Assembly: GCF_000005505.3 (NCBI RefSeq)
Contig: NC_016131.3
Span: forward strand, 49,151,355-49,215,354
Source: Brachypodium distachyon
Taxonomy: Eukaryota; Streptophyta; Magnoliopsida; Poales; Poaceae
DNA: 64,000 nucleotides
Direction: 5' to 3'
How positions within the stretch are numbered: the first letter of the stretch is position 1; each line of letters starts with the position of its first letter. Below are positions 34,331 through 44,627 of the stretch, piece by piece. The translations under genes were made by a program, and so were the position numbers. The notes beneath the pieces were generated by a model. It was not told the origin of the DNA and did not search any database. It saw only the letters and a program-made list of their open reading frames with translations.

Positions 34331-34733
34331 TTAGACAACGAGACAACAACACGAGGCGTCGATGGATCTGCAGCTGCCACCGGGGCCACCGCGGCTCTTG
34401 CAAAATTTATCGCACGCCTCGTTCGTGCAGTTTGGAAACTCAAACCCGTAACATGAATCGGGCAGGGGGAGAGCATCTATTTCTGCCTGCACAAAACAAA
34501 CATACTTAGTGGATTAAAACGATTATGTGGTGGGTAATTTTCCATCTTATATGTATGTTTCTGGATTGCTAAACATAAGCAAATTTGTCATAAAAACTGC
34601 ACATCAAGGAGAGTGAGATCAGAATGGATGTAACATAAACCTCGTTGTTCGCATCGCAAAAGGAGAGAACGGTAGCCATGACTATGAAAGCCGTCAAAAA
34701 CAGGGCGCTCCCATTCTTCTTGAAAATTGCCAT
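34331..34733 (-). CDS. Defensin-like cysteine-rich secreted peptide A, 2 exons
   Basis: Exon 1 (34641-34733) encodes MAIFKKNGSALFLTAFIVM followed by ATVLSFCDANNE, a signal peptide with cleavage probably after CDA. The intron has GT (GTTTAT) and TTTTGTGCAG, phase 0. Exon 2 (34331-34486) encodes a 51-residue domain: AEIDALPLPDSCYGFEFPNC, then TNEACDKFCK, SRGGPGGSC and RSIDASCCCLVV. Total 82 aa. Its eight cysteines are spaced C-x7-C-x4-C-x3-C-x9-C-x6-C-C-C, with the C-x3-C and C-x-C of cysteine-stabilised alpha-beta peptides. This makes it a defensin-like or embryo-surrounding-factor-like protein, although the triple-Cys end is unusual. A TATA box lies 78 bp upstream. Role (antimicrobial or signalling) is unknown. 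Confidence 0.82.
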
Positions 34734-34810
34734 TTGGAGAGAATTTGTTATGCTCAGTTGTTGTTCAGATATATTTTTCTGTGCATTTTGCAATGTTCAC
34801 CCTTCACGGT

Positions 34811-34820
34811 GTTATATAGA
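34811..34820 (-). promoter_or_regulatory. TATA box of defensin-like gene A
   Basis: The minus strand reads TCTATATAAC, 78 bp upstream of the ATG at 34733. The same box is conserved upstream of copy B. Confidence 0.7.
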
Positions 34821-34986
34821 TGCATATCGAGTCATTTTGCAGCAAGTGTTAATGGTAAATAAATAGTATATATCTTCTATATCGATGTTTTGCTATATAT
34901 CGAAACAATCATTAATTTGGGAATAAAATATCTATTGTGTCTAGTGTACCAATGTATCAATATCTATTATCCATGAATGATGCCCT

Positions 34987-35386
34987 CTAGGCATCGAGAC
35001 AACAACACGAGGCGTCGATGGATCTGTAGCTGCCACCAGGGCCCCCGCGGGTCTTGCAAAATTTATTGCACGCCTCATTCGTGCAGTTAGGAAACACGCC
35101 GTAGCATGAATCGGATAGGGGGAAAGCATCTATTTGTGCCTGTACAAAATAAACATACTTAGTCGATTAAAGCGATTGTTGTGGTGGGTAATTTTCCATC
35201 TTATATATGTTTCTAGATTGCTAAGTATAATCAAATTTGTCATAAAAAAAACTGCACATCAAGGAGAGTGAGATCAGAATGGATGTAACATAAACCTCGT
35301 TGTTTGCATCGCAAAAGGAGAGAACAGTAGCCATGAGTATGAGACACGTCAAAAACAGGGCGCTCCCATTCTTCTTGAAATGTCAT
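34987..35386 (-). pseudogene. Defensin-like peptide gene B, damaged copy
   Basis: Tandem copy of gene A, about 650 bp away. Exon 2 (34987-35139) is open and encodes 50 residues: AQIDAFPLSDSCYGVFPNC, TNEACNKFCK, TRGGPGGSYRS, IDASCCCLDA. The fifth cysteine has become Tyr (GGSC to GGSY), and one residue is lost after the first cysteine. Exon 1 (35296-35386) is 2 bp shorter just after the ATG, so the original start is out of frame with the signal peptide and exon 2. A later in-frame ATG (LILMATV) would leave only a short hydrophobic leader. Splice sites and TATA box are kept. It is probably a pseudogene, or at least a peptide with an altered fold. Confidence 0.8.
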
Positions 35387-35462
35387 TTGGAGAGACTTTT
35401 GTTATGCTCAGTTGCTGTTCTAATATATTTTTCTGTGCATTGTAATGTTCACCTTTCACGGT

Positions 35463-35472
35463 GTTATATAGA
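35463..35472 (-). promoter_or_regulatory. TATA box of defensin-like copy B
   Basis: TCTATATAAC on the minus strand, in the same position relative to the start as in copy A. Confidence 0.6.
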
Positions 35473-36039
35473 TGCATATTGAGTCTTTTTTGTAGCAAGT
35501 GTTTAATGGCAAATAAATAATATATTTTCCATCAATATTTGGCTAGATATAAGAGCAATCATTAATTTGGAAATAAGATATATGTTGTATCAAAATTACA
35601 CCTCATGCATTAGCTGCGAAAAATAATGTACAGTATATATTTTGCAGTAATTAATGGTTTATGCTATCAAATAAACACATTAATTGTGATAAACAAATGC
35701 ATTATCTTTTGTATGAATACATTACATTTTTTGGTGAGGTATAACAAATTGCCTTTGCAAACAAGAGAGTCGCAACATTTTTTTTAGGAAAAAAGGAGGG
35801 CATCCCTCCATGGAGTCGTGCAACATGAGATCATAAAAAAGAACATTGTTCGTGGATTGTCTCAAGGGAAATCATCTCTATATTACCACACAACATAGCC
35901 AAGGAACAAACATAACAACAAAAAATCGAGAGACAGAACAATTTATGTTCCTTTTTTACAGCAACAATTTCTGCTCTCTTATGGGTGTTGCTATTTCTTC
36001 TTTCGTCTTCATTTATTTTTCTTTCTACACTATTTGTAA
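35473..36039. other. AT-rich spacer
   Basis: No gene. Near 35780 a T-run then AGGAAAAAAGGAGGGCATCC resembles a minus-oriented retroposon end. About 35900-36039 may be the intron preceding the GH32 exon. Confidence 0.35.
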
Positions 36040-36205
36040 GCTTGAGGGCTGTGGAGGCAGAACCTGCATTCTGTCTCGCGTGTACCCGACGCTCGCCGTA
36101 GCCAAGGACGCTCATCTCCATGTCTTTAACGATGGCAAGGCGGGCTTCAAAGTCTTACGGCTCACCGCCTGGGAGATGAAGAAGCCGCTCATGAATGGTG
36201 CCTAG
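36040..36205 (+). pseudogene. GH32 C-terminal exon, on the opposite strand to the rest
   Basis: The plus frame reads GCGGRTCILSRVYPTLAV, then AKDAHLHVFNDGKAGFKVLR and LTAWEMKKPLMNGA, and stops at 36203-36205. This is the last segment of plant GH32 enzymes (cell-wall invertases and fructan exohydrolases), which end in a WEMK(K/R)P motif. No other GH32 exon was found on the plus strand. The rest of the nearby GH32 sequence (36763 onwards) is on the minus strand, so this exon was either inverted or left from a further copy. Confidence 0.8.
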
Positions 36206-36762
36206 TTACTTGCCTTATTCATTACAAATTGATGACAAGAGCTAACCTACCTATATATGCATTTTTGTGCGCTCACATCAATTTACTGCTTTACATATTC
36301 TTTTTCCGAAGGCATGTATGCCTGCTGGCGCCATGCAGCATCCTCATGAATAAATATTAATCATTTCTTTTCCAAGAAGAAAAAGAAAATGTTATAATTA
36401 AGCGTGGTGTACGAGCACTGGTAGAGTTGAGATGGGGGGGGGGGCACCGCCCCCCAGCCTAGTTTTCTTTTATTAGAATGTTATTATTTATGAACCCTGC
36501 CCCCACGGCTTCAGATTTAGGCTCATTTTCACCTAGGTGCGATGCTCCCCGGCGATTTGTTATTTTTCCTACCTCATGCTTTCGTATAAATACAGATGTT
36601 GTCACATACAAGTACCGATAACAGTTAGTTATGTAAATGAATGAAATAGGGAGCAAACTTTCGCTCCCTAACCTTCCGATGTAATGAGATAAAAATGTCA
36701 TCCGCACAGAACTAAGTTGCTACGCTCATGGACTAAATTTGTCATCCTACCGAACTTATGTT
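36206..36762. other. Spacer between inverted GH32 pieces
   Basis: Contains a G12-type run followed by CACCGCCCCCC (36433-36456) and a second copy of the AGATGTTGTCACATACAAGT block also seen near 29957. No gene. Confidence 0.4.
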
Positions 36763-37345
36763 CTAGAGCCTTTGCGGGTCGTTTGCCAGCGTCGGGTCAT
36801 CCAGCCCCTCCGCCAGCTGCAGCTCGACCCTCAGCAACCGGAAGAAGACGTCAACGTCAGCGTGCATGTCGTTTCAACTTAGTGCATTGTTAGCGATTGC
36901 GGTCGAAAAGAAGAAAAAGAAGAGAGGGAAAAGGTACCTACGCGGTTCGCAGCCCGATGACCTCGATGTGCTGTCCTTGATTCAGCAGCTTGTCCGTGAC
37001 GGTTCCCTCGCAGCGACTCGAGTTCCTCCACCGGCCACACTGCATCATCTGCTTACCGGTAGGGTGCAGCCAGACCTTCCTGTGAATCGCCTTCAAAGAA
37101 ATATTATATTATACAGATGACGACGGCATAGGAACATGTAGAGCGTTAGTTAGTTTAAGGGATTAGCTGTTGTGTATATATATACCTGCATTCCAGCCCA
37201 TCCCTTGGCTTGATCGGAGGCCTGGTGTCCGACTCGTTGGCCTAGTCCCAAATGATTCGGCGATGCTTCACGGGGTCATAGAAGGACTGTAATTGTACCT
37301 GAGGTGGCACTGGTTGCTGGCGGAGTCATCCGACATGTACCGGTC
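36763..37345 (-). pseudogene. GH32 pseudogene A, 3' part (cell-wall invertase / FEH type)
   Basis: Three exon remnants on the minus strand. 37186-37345 encodes FYDPVKHRRIIWD, a stop, then ANESDT...GLECR, corresponding to the family's WGWANESD...KGWAGIQ. 36942-37090 encodes AIHRKVWLHPTGKQ...GQHIEVIGLRTA, with a frameshift in the middle. 36763-36861 encodes ADVDVFF...LANDPQRL and a stop; its acceptor AG is now AC. The intron positions match those typical of plant GH32 genes. The gypsy element at 37346 separates this part from the 5' part at 50868-51692. GH32 enzymes hydrolyse sucrose or fructans in wall or vacuole; this copy cannot. Confidence 0.85.
37341..37345. repeat. Target duplication CGGTC, left
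   Basis: Matches 50868-50872. In GH32 pseudogene B the uninterrupted site reads GTACCGGTCGGTG (about 54999-55011), which confirms the insertion point. Confidence 0.92.
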
Positions 37346-38157
37346 TATCGTGGTGATGTCACGGCAGATGCCATAGGATGGCTTATGTTGGGGCTGATGG
37401 ACGAAGGTGGATCCGGAGGAGGGAGGACGTGACGAGAAATACGCAAGTACGCAAGCACACGCAGATTTACCTAGGTTCGGAGCCCTCTTGTCGAGGTAAC
37501 ACTCCTACTCCTCCTTTGCTGTATAAACCGAGATACCGAGATCTACAATGGCGTTCCTTGAGCTATATTCTTGAGGAAGAAGAAGAAGAAGGGGAAAACC
37601 CTAGATGTCTAAGTGAACCCATCCCCTCTCCAGGAAGGGGTAGTGCTTCTATTTATGGACCGCGCATGTCACACTGACATGTGGGTCAGGGACTAACGTT
37701 ATCTTCTAAGGGCTCCGCCGGGCACGCGCTTTGGTTTCCTCCGGGTAGCACCGCAGGGGACAAGACAACTTTACTTTTCCTGGCGCCCTGCAACAAGTAT
37801 AGCAGTCGCCTGCCGGCTTCCGTCATTGATTCTCTTTCGGTGCTTCTTTGAGCAGTCGCTTGACACCGCAACATAAGCGGCGACTGCTTTCCCGTGATAA
37901 AGAGAACGCTTACTTTACTTTGCGCCATGAGATAAGGATAAGACCGTTGAGCCATCTCGGCGGTGGGCGAGATCAGAGTACTCGTCCTTATCCTGCAATC
38001 ACATAAGACAAGATAGTCATGCCGGCATACGCTTGGTATGCCGGCTAAGCTTTAGTCTGACTTTAGGATGCCGGCATACATGCCTGTGCCGGCTTTGCCT
38101 TCATCATCTGGGCTAATGTGTGTCGTCATGACCCTACCCGGGGTCATCCCCCCGACA
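37346..38157 (-). repeat. 3' LTR (812 bp)
   Basis: The minus-strand LTR begins TGTCGGGGGGATGACC and ends CCACGATA, a TA end in place of the usual CA. It is highly similar to 50054-50867. The TATA-like CCATAAATAGAAG lies near 37650. The sequence just inside, GCATCGGGAACTAG, is in the polypurine-tract position. Confidence 0.92.
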
Positions 38158-38701
38158 CTAGTTCCCGATGCTGTTGCGGTCCGGCAGTGAAGAATGTCGG
38201 GCCACGACAGTTTCCCACATACAAACCGTCAAAGCTCATCAGGGCTTAGCCGAAAAGGAAACCGAGACAACCCCGAGTTCTTCTTAACCGAGATCAAGTC
38301 ACTCCGACATGCCGGGTCGGCACACTTATTCAGCCTTGAGCCGAGATTCTTTTCTCCTTCATGGCCGATAGTAAAAAGCTCGTTTCTGCCGACACTAGTG
38401 CCACTTGTAGCTTGTACTTCACGTTCTGCTTAAATAACGGGAAGATAAGACACAAAGTGCTGCCGGCGCGTCTTTTAAGGTGGCGTGTCGTCCCATCAGA
38501 CAGTAAAACTGGCAGGCCATTAAGAGAGGAATTTTGGTTCCCACGCAGATCCTTATCGTCCCGGATTCGACAGGATTTACTGCGCCACGCCGCGTGGTAA
38601 CCGAGCGCGTGCGCGTTAATGGGGTTGATTTACCCCATGATCGTGCGCAGCTCTTCCGTTGGCCAAAGGGATCATGGGCGCCCCATTAGTTGCGTCGCGG
38701 G

Positions 38702-38709
38702 TATAAATA
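38702..38709 (+). promoter_or_regulatory. TATA box of the antisense gene of the gypsy element
   Basis: GGGTATAAATAGAGGG on the plus strand, about 265 bp before the ATG at 38969. A GC-rich leader with CTCTCCTCTGCTCC repeats follows. It suggests that the antisense gene has its own promoter. Confidence 0.6.
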
Positions 38710-38968
38710 GAGGGAGCGGGCATGGGTGGAAACCCTTCGCACTCCCCATCCTTCTCGCTCTCCTCTGCTCCTCTGCTCTTTGCGCACTCCGCGATTGCTG
38801 CTAGCTCCAAGCTCTTCCGCCGTCGCGCATCTTAGCTCCCAGCAACCGAGCTCGGCACCGCATCTTAGCGCGCTAGTTCAGTTCTTCGCCGCCGCTCTCT
38901 TGCTCGCTCGAGCGTTGCGCCACCGTCCTCTCACCAGAAAACCTAACCCTAGATCTACTTTCCGAACA

Positions 38969-41900
38969 ATGGCCTCTTCGTCCCTCGCCGCCGCCGCCGT
39001 CGACCCCGCTACTCAGCACCCTGAGGAGGAGACGGGCTCGGAGCGAGCAGGCTGGGAAGATTTTGACATCTCGCCGGCGGACATCGAATGGCTCCGCCGC
39101 TCTAGGCGGATCCCGGAAGATGTGGAGTGCCGGATTCCCGGTGATGAGATCGTGCCGGCACCCGAGTCTGGAGAGCATGTCGTTTTCCTCGCTCACTTTG
39201 ATCGCGGCTTTGCTCTTCCGGCTAGTGATTTCACTAGGAAATTTTAGACTTTTTCGGCGTTCTGCCACACCACCTTCCGGCAAACGCCATCCTCACTCTC
39301 TCGGCATTTGTCACTTGTTGTGAGGCATATCTCGGCCTCTGGCCTTCCGTCGACTTGTGGGCTAAATATTTTATGTTCCGGCCCCAAGTTCTTCCCGATA
39401 AAGAGAATCCCGGCGCCGCCAAGCCTATGACCCAGTGCGGCGCCGCCACCGTCATACCCCGCCGGGGTTCGACCTTCCCTAGGATCTAGGGTCTTGAGTC
39501 CTGCAAAAACTGGCTCAAGACCTTCTTCTATGTCAAGAACTCCTCCGACACCGACAAGATCAACTTGCCGGGATTCGTAGTCGGCCCTCCGGAGGAGAAG
39601 AAAAACTGGAAGTATGATCCAAAGGACAGCCTTCTCGAGATCAACGAGGTCCATGCCGGCATCCTCGAACTCAAGGCAGAGGAGATGACGGCCGACGACT
39701 TGTTAGCCACCTTCGTGTACCGACGGTTGTGCCCACTCCAACGCCGGACGCACAAGATGTGCTTTTACGGTGGTCAGTTTGACCCGAACCGGGTGTCCAC
39801 CGTCCGGCTTGACCAGGCTGAAGTCCGGCGCCGGGTCAAGGCGATCGCGAAGACGAGTATGCCGGAGCGCTAGGAATGGGGTATGCCGGCATACAGCCGG
39901 AAGCGCCGTCCGCCCCCGATGAGTTTTTGTTTATTCATGTCTTCTGTTCTCATCCGGTATATGGTTATGCTGGCTTTCCTTTGACAAAGACTTATCTCGG
40001 CGCAACTTGATTCTTTTACGCAGAGGTTCACCCTTCAGCGCAACGAAGACGGGAAGTCCCCGGATAAACGCTTTGGGAGCCAACGCACGACCATCGACCA
40101 TGAAGATCCGAACTCAGAGGATCACATGCCGATTGCTCATGCCGGCCCCCCTCGCACCGAAGGTAATAACTCCCTACATCCTCTCATAGTCATTATAACA
40201 CCTTCACTAAAATGCTCACATCTACATTAATCTGGGGATAGCCGACTCGGCTGATCACGCCGATGCTGAGGCGTCGGATCCAGTTGCGGCTGCAGCGCCG
40301 GCCCGCGAGAAGCGCAGAGCTGAGAAGGATCTTCCACAAACTATGAAGTGGAAGAAAGTCTCCTCTCGTGGACCAAAGCCCAAGCCCATGACCGTTGGGT
40401 AAGGCCTACGACACCTCAATCTATGTCGGTTTTCTTCTTAACTATTATGAAAGATAACCAACTTTCAGTTTTGCAGGGCGGCTCTGATGGCCACTCAATC
40501 TCAAACGTGCATTGCGTCTAAGATCCCGGCAGCTCCACTCCTTGTGTCGAGCCCGCAACTCAGGCCATGGGAGAGGCCGAGACTGTTGTGGATCCGACAT
40601 CCCCCGTCCGGGATGTCGGCCCGAGCATCGACGCTTCGAGCGTCGCACAAGCCGGGACGTCCGCAACCGGGACTGCTCCTTCATCGGCGGCAACAAAGAC
40701 ACAAACGGAGCCGCCGGTCATGGAGACTTCTCAGCAGCCGGCCACAGAGCCCCAAGGACCCCAAGGACCGCAGACTACAACAACACCGCCATCGCCGCCG
40801 CTGCAGCCGCAAGCTATTCAATTGGCAGCTGCACAAGCCAGGAAAACTAGGAGCTCCGCTATCCCGGCGGGACAAGCGACTCCGAGTTCTTCTAGGTCGC
40901 AGGGTGCCCGTGGTAACCAGGGAGTTCCCCTCAGGACGACCAGCGGGCACAGCTAGGGGTCGCTGGACCAGTTCGTAATGGACTGGAACAGCACCGACAG
41001 CTATGAGGTGAACTCCAGCACCCTCCAGACAACGCGGCAGAACCCTCTGGTGGGGCCTGCGCCCATAGCGACTCTGGAGTCTGTGTCGGCCCGGATGTTT
41101 CAGGCAAGGATCGCCTTGTTTGAATCTAGCCGTGCCGCCGAGGTATGCAAAATTCCTTTGAAGCTTTTTACTTCTAATTCTAGTATCCATACTCCTAGTC
41201 CCCGAGGTTTAGGGCGAGTAAGAATTAGTCGGTCTGAAGCTTATCGTAGAAAACTTCAAATACCATTCCCCGAGATTCAGGCCAGGTTTAGAATAATCGG
41301 ACTGAAGCTTAAAAACTTCAAACACTTATTCCCCGAGATTCAGGCCGGGTTTAGAATAGTCGGCCTGAAGATTAAAAACTTCAAACACTTATTCCCTGAG
41401 ATTCAGGCGGGGTTTAGAATAGGCGGCCTGAATCTTGAAAACTTCAAACACTTATTCCCCGAGATTCAGATCGGGTTTAGAATATTCGGCCTGAAGCTTA
41501 AAAACTGTTGACTTCCCACTGCAATAGAATTAACTGTTGATTATCGTCTTGCAATCCTGCATGAACAAGTGCACCGCCACCTTTAAGAAGCTGCTAGCGA
41601 AGCACAAGAAGCTGGAGGCAGAGCACAAAGCCTTGGTAGCCGAGCGCCAGAACCAGAGTAAGTACATTTTTACCGACATAAAGACTTTGTCCGAGTATTA
41701 ATGCACTGCAAAAACTGAGACGTGCTCTTGTTTACAGCCGGGGACAATGCTCAAATATCTGAGCTCTTGAAGCGTGTCGCCGAAGTACAAGGTATAAGCT
41801 TGTCCTTATCCCGGGTTTCATCTATCTTAAACTCAAGCTTCTGTAACATACGTCTGCTAACCAGATGAGAAGACTCGGCTGGAAGAGCAGCACCGGGATG

Positions 41901-42857
41901 AAGTGGCCCGGCTGAAGGCGCAGCTCGAAGCTCAGGCGGAGGCGCACAAGACTGAAGTAGGTCAACTGACCTCGGCTCTCTCCGCCCAAGCTGACGAGAA
42001 TATCCGCCTAGAAGGCAAAGTGCAGAAATGCAAGGATCTTGTAGCCGAGGTCGAGACCCACGCCAGTACTGCCGAGAAGGAGAAGGCCGAGAACGCCCGC
42101 CTCCTCAGCATGTGCCGGCGTGACCTCACCAAGATCGACGCAATGCTGACTAGTAAGTTGCCATTGTCCAAATCTCTTCCTCTGATCATTTGTCCAAAAA
42201 CAACAATAGGGTGCCGAAACTCATTACTATATGTTTGCCTTTGTCAGAATTTTTCCCACAATCTGTTGAGACTGCCCAAGCTGCCGTGATCAAGGCCCGC
42301 AAAAGGAGGGATCCAGCCGGGGCAGCACCCTTCGAATATGACTTGAGGATTACTTGGTCAGCACTGCGTGCCGGGTAAACCCTCTGAAGTCCTTCGGGGT
42401 GAATATTCTTAATGCCGGCATACGGGCCTTCCGAGTGCTGTGGCCGGGAGAAGAAGCTCCAACTGGCATCCCCGAATTGGCTAAGCGCCTTCTGGAGGTG
42501 GAGGACCGGCTGAATGAGTGGCGAGAGTCAGCCGCTCGTGTCAGCGCCGACGAGGCGTTGTCGTTCGTACTCTCTTTGTACGACAGCATCAACCTTGACG
42601 TGTTGCAGTCGATGCGAGTCGGCTCCCCCTTCCTCTCAGATCCGGAGCTCATCGCGAAGCGGCAGGAGTGGGCCTACTCCTTTATCCAATATGCCGATGT
42701 GCATAAATTTGTGAAGGTCCCGGTTTCAGAGGCATATGCCAAGATGGCCGAGGAAGAAGACGAGGAGGCAGTTGACGAAGAGATTGTCGTCGAGTCGGCT
42801 TCCACTGCAACGGGTGCGCCGAGTTCCGGCGCCAACAATCCTTTCGTTTCTTCTTAG
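38969..42857 (+). pseudogene. Antisense gene of the gypsy element (PF04195-like putative gypsy-type transposon protein)
   Basis: A multi-exon gene opposite to gag-pol. Exon 1 starts MASSSLAAAAVDP at 38969 and includes VVFLAHFDRGFALPASDF. A frame break follows at about 39247, then LPHHLPANAILTLSAFVTCC and LPGFVVGPPEEKKNWKYDP up to 39873, with another stop at about 39489. The middle is Pro/Ala/Gln-rich (40490-40980). Further exons carry a coiled coil (41903-42150, ARLKAQLEAQAEAHKTEVGQ) and a C-terminal domain (42354-42857, VLWPGEEAPTGIPELAKRLL, ending in an acidic stretch and NPFVSS). The HFDRGFALP-type domain is the one annotated in many grass gypsy elements; its function is unknown. Splice sites were not all resolved. 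The two breaks suggest decay. Confidence 0.75.
41208..41510 (+). repeat. 63-bp tandem repeat, about 4.5 units
   Basis: The sequence CGAGATTCAG(G/A)(C/T)C(G/A)GGTTTAGAAT recurs at 41271, 41334, 41397 and 41460, exactly 63 bp apart. An older partial unit lies upstream. Because 63 is divisible by 3, the frame stays open as 21-residue repeats such as LFPEIQAGFRIVGLKIKNFK. It probably lies in an intron of the antisense gene, after the donor GCCGAG/GTATGC. Confidence 0.88.
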
Positions 42858-43423
42858 GCATGTTAGGAAAAATACTTTTAAGATTATCAGATCCCCGGGA
42901 TGCCGGGTGCACATGTAACCGGGTTAAAACACTTTTGTTTGTGAAGCACCATACTTTTAATTTATTTAAGTCTTTTAATTACCGAGTTCCCAACCGAGTC
43001 CCCGAGTCTGTTTTTTCTGTTAGTGAAATTTTATGACTTCGGTTCTTTTGTCTGCCTTGTCGGCGTTCGACGTATGAATCGCGAAGTCATAGAACAACCC
43101 TTTCAAAAAATTAAACTCGATGAAATCGCTTGGAAATACCCGAGACCGGAATGGAATGTCGGGTTAAGTAAAACAATGCGCATCTCGGCTCGCTTCTTTG
43201 TTTGTTTCCGCAATCGCTTTTCATGTGTCCAGCAATCTCATACCCAATCTCTAGCTTGCGGACAACAACAAAGTCATAGAGGGGATTTTCAATACCGACA
43301 CACTACTAAACCGACATAAGATTACACTACTAAGCCATGCCGACATACAAAATGATAATTGCAATACAACACTTAAATAGCATGGGAGTCCCCGAGTCTC
43401 TTTTAAGAACTCGGCGGATAATT
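42858..43423. other. Spacer between the antisense gene and pol
   Basis: The 3' ends of two convergent genes of the element meet here. Short frames have no domain. Confidence 0.4.
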
Positions 43424-44627
43424 TCATTGTCTCAAAACATTCAACATAAGGAAAAAACGATACAAATACTCATCTTTCAAGTATAGAACGGACGAAGCAA
43501 AGCTACATTCCATGGCCTCTTGGTCTCCTCGCCTGACCTGTCCATCATGTTTGCTTTGAAATCCTGCGCATTTATAAGATAGTAGGAATCGTTGTGCAGC
43601 GCTTTGCTCACAATGAAAGGTCCTTCCCATGGGGGTGAGAGTTTATGCATGCTGGCTATGCGCTGCACAAGCCAGAGCACGAGGTCTCCTTCCCGGAATA
43701 CTCGCAGGTTTACCCTCCCGCTGTGTTAACGCCTTAAGTGTTGTTGATAGATAGCCGACCGAGATAGAGCCAATTCCCGTGCTTCTTCAAGCAGGTCAAC
43801 ATCATTTTCTCGGGCCTCTTTTACCTCAGCCTCCGTATACATGGTCACCCGCGGAGAGTCATGTTCAATGTCGGCTGGTAAGACAGCTTCCGCCCCGTAT
43901 ACGAGGAAAAATGGCGTGTAGCCGGTAGAGCGATTTGGAGTTGTCCTGAGACTCCACAGCACAGTTGGGAGTTCGTCTAAACAGCATCCTGGAGTGCGTT
44001 CCAGTGGCTCAATCAATCGAGGTTTTATGCCGGCTAGAACCATGCCGTTTGCTCTCTCAACTTGTCCATTGGACTGAGGATGTGCCACGGATGCAATGTC
44101 TAGCCGGATTTTCTTTTCCGCGCAAAAGGTCCTTCCGCGAAGTTCGTTCCGTTGTCCATGATGACACCATGCGGGTAACCATACCTCAAGATGATGTCTT
44201 TCAAAAATGATACCGCAGTCCTGCCGTCACACTTTCGTATCGGCTTCACTTCGATCTATTTGGTGAACTTGTCAACCATGACCAAGATATGTGTCATGCC
44301 TCCTCGCGCCTGCTTGAAAGGTCCCACCATGTCCAAACACCAGACACCAAATGGCCAAGTGATTGGAATAGTCTTGAGCTCGGATGCTGGCATGTGAATC
44401 TTGCTGGCATATCTCTGGCAACCGTTGCATTTCCGGACCATGTCTTCTGCTTCCTGCAGCGCACTCGGCCAGTAGAAACCGTGCCGGAATGCCTTGCCTA
44501 CTAATGTCCTTGAAGAAGCATGGTGACCGCACTCTCCCTGATGAATATCTCGGAGTACCTCTTGTCCTTCTGCCGGCTCGACGCATCGCTGCAAGATGTT
44601 AGTAACACTTCTCTTGTAGCTCGCCAT
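43424..44627 (-). pseudogene. Integrase region of the gypsy element, broken
   Basis: The first frame (44256-44627) has the HHCC zinc-binding part: H..CGHH then CNGCQRYA, followed by LDMVGPF, the start of the catalytic core. The second (43726-44088) has AHPQSNGQVERANG and LPTVLWSLRTTPNRSTGYTP. The third (43424-43680) has the C-terminal WEGPF(I/K)V motif. Frame changes near 44256-44088 and 43726-43680 break the reading. Confidence 0.85.

Noticed and set aside
37359..38157. LTR beginning at TGTCACGG (37359)
   Set aside because: This gives no target duplication; extending to 37346 matches the second LTR and yields the perfect CGGTC duplication.
38726..39247. Use of the frame start at 38726 for the antisense gene
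   Set aside because: The ATG at 38969 opens the Ala/Ser-rich start known for this protein type; the upstream part is a low-complexity leader downstream of the TATA box.
41208..41510. CRISPR-like array
   Set aside because: The units are contiguous 63-bp repeats without unique spacers, and the DNA is plant nuclear.
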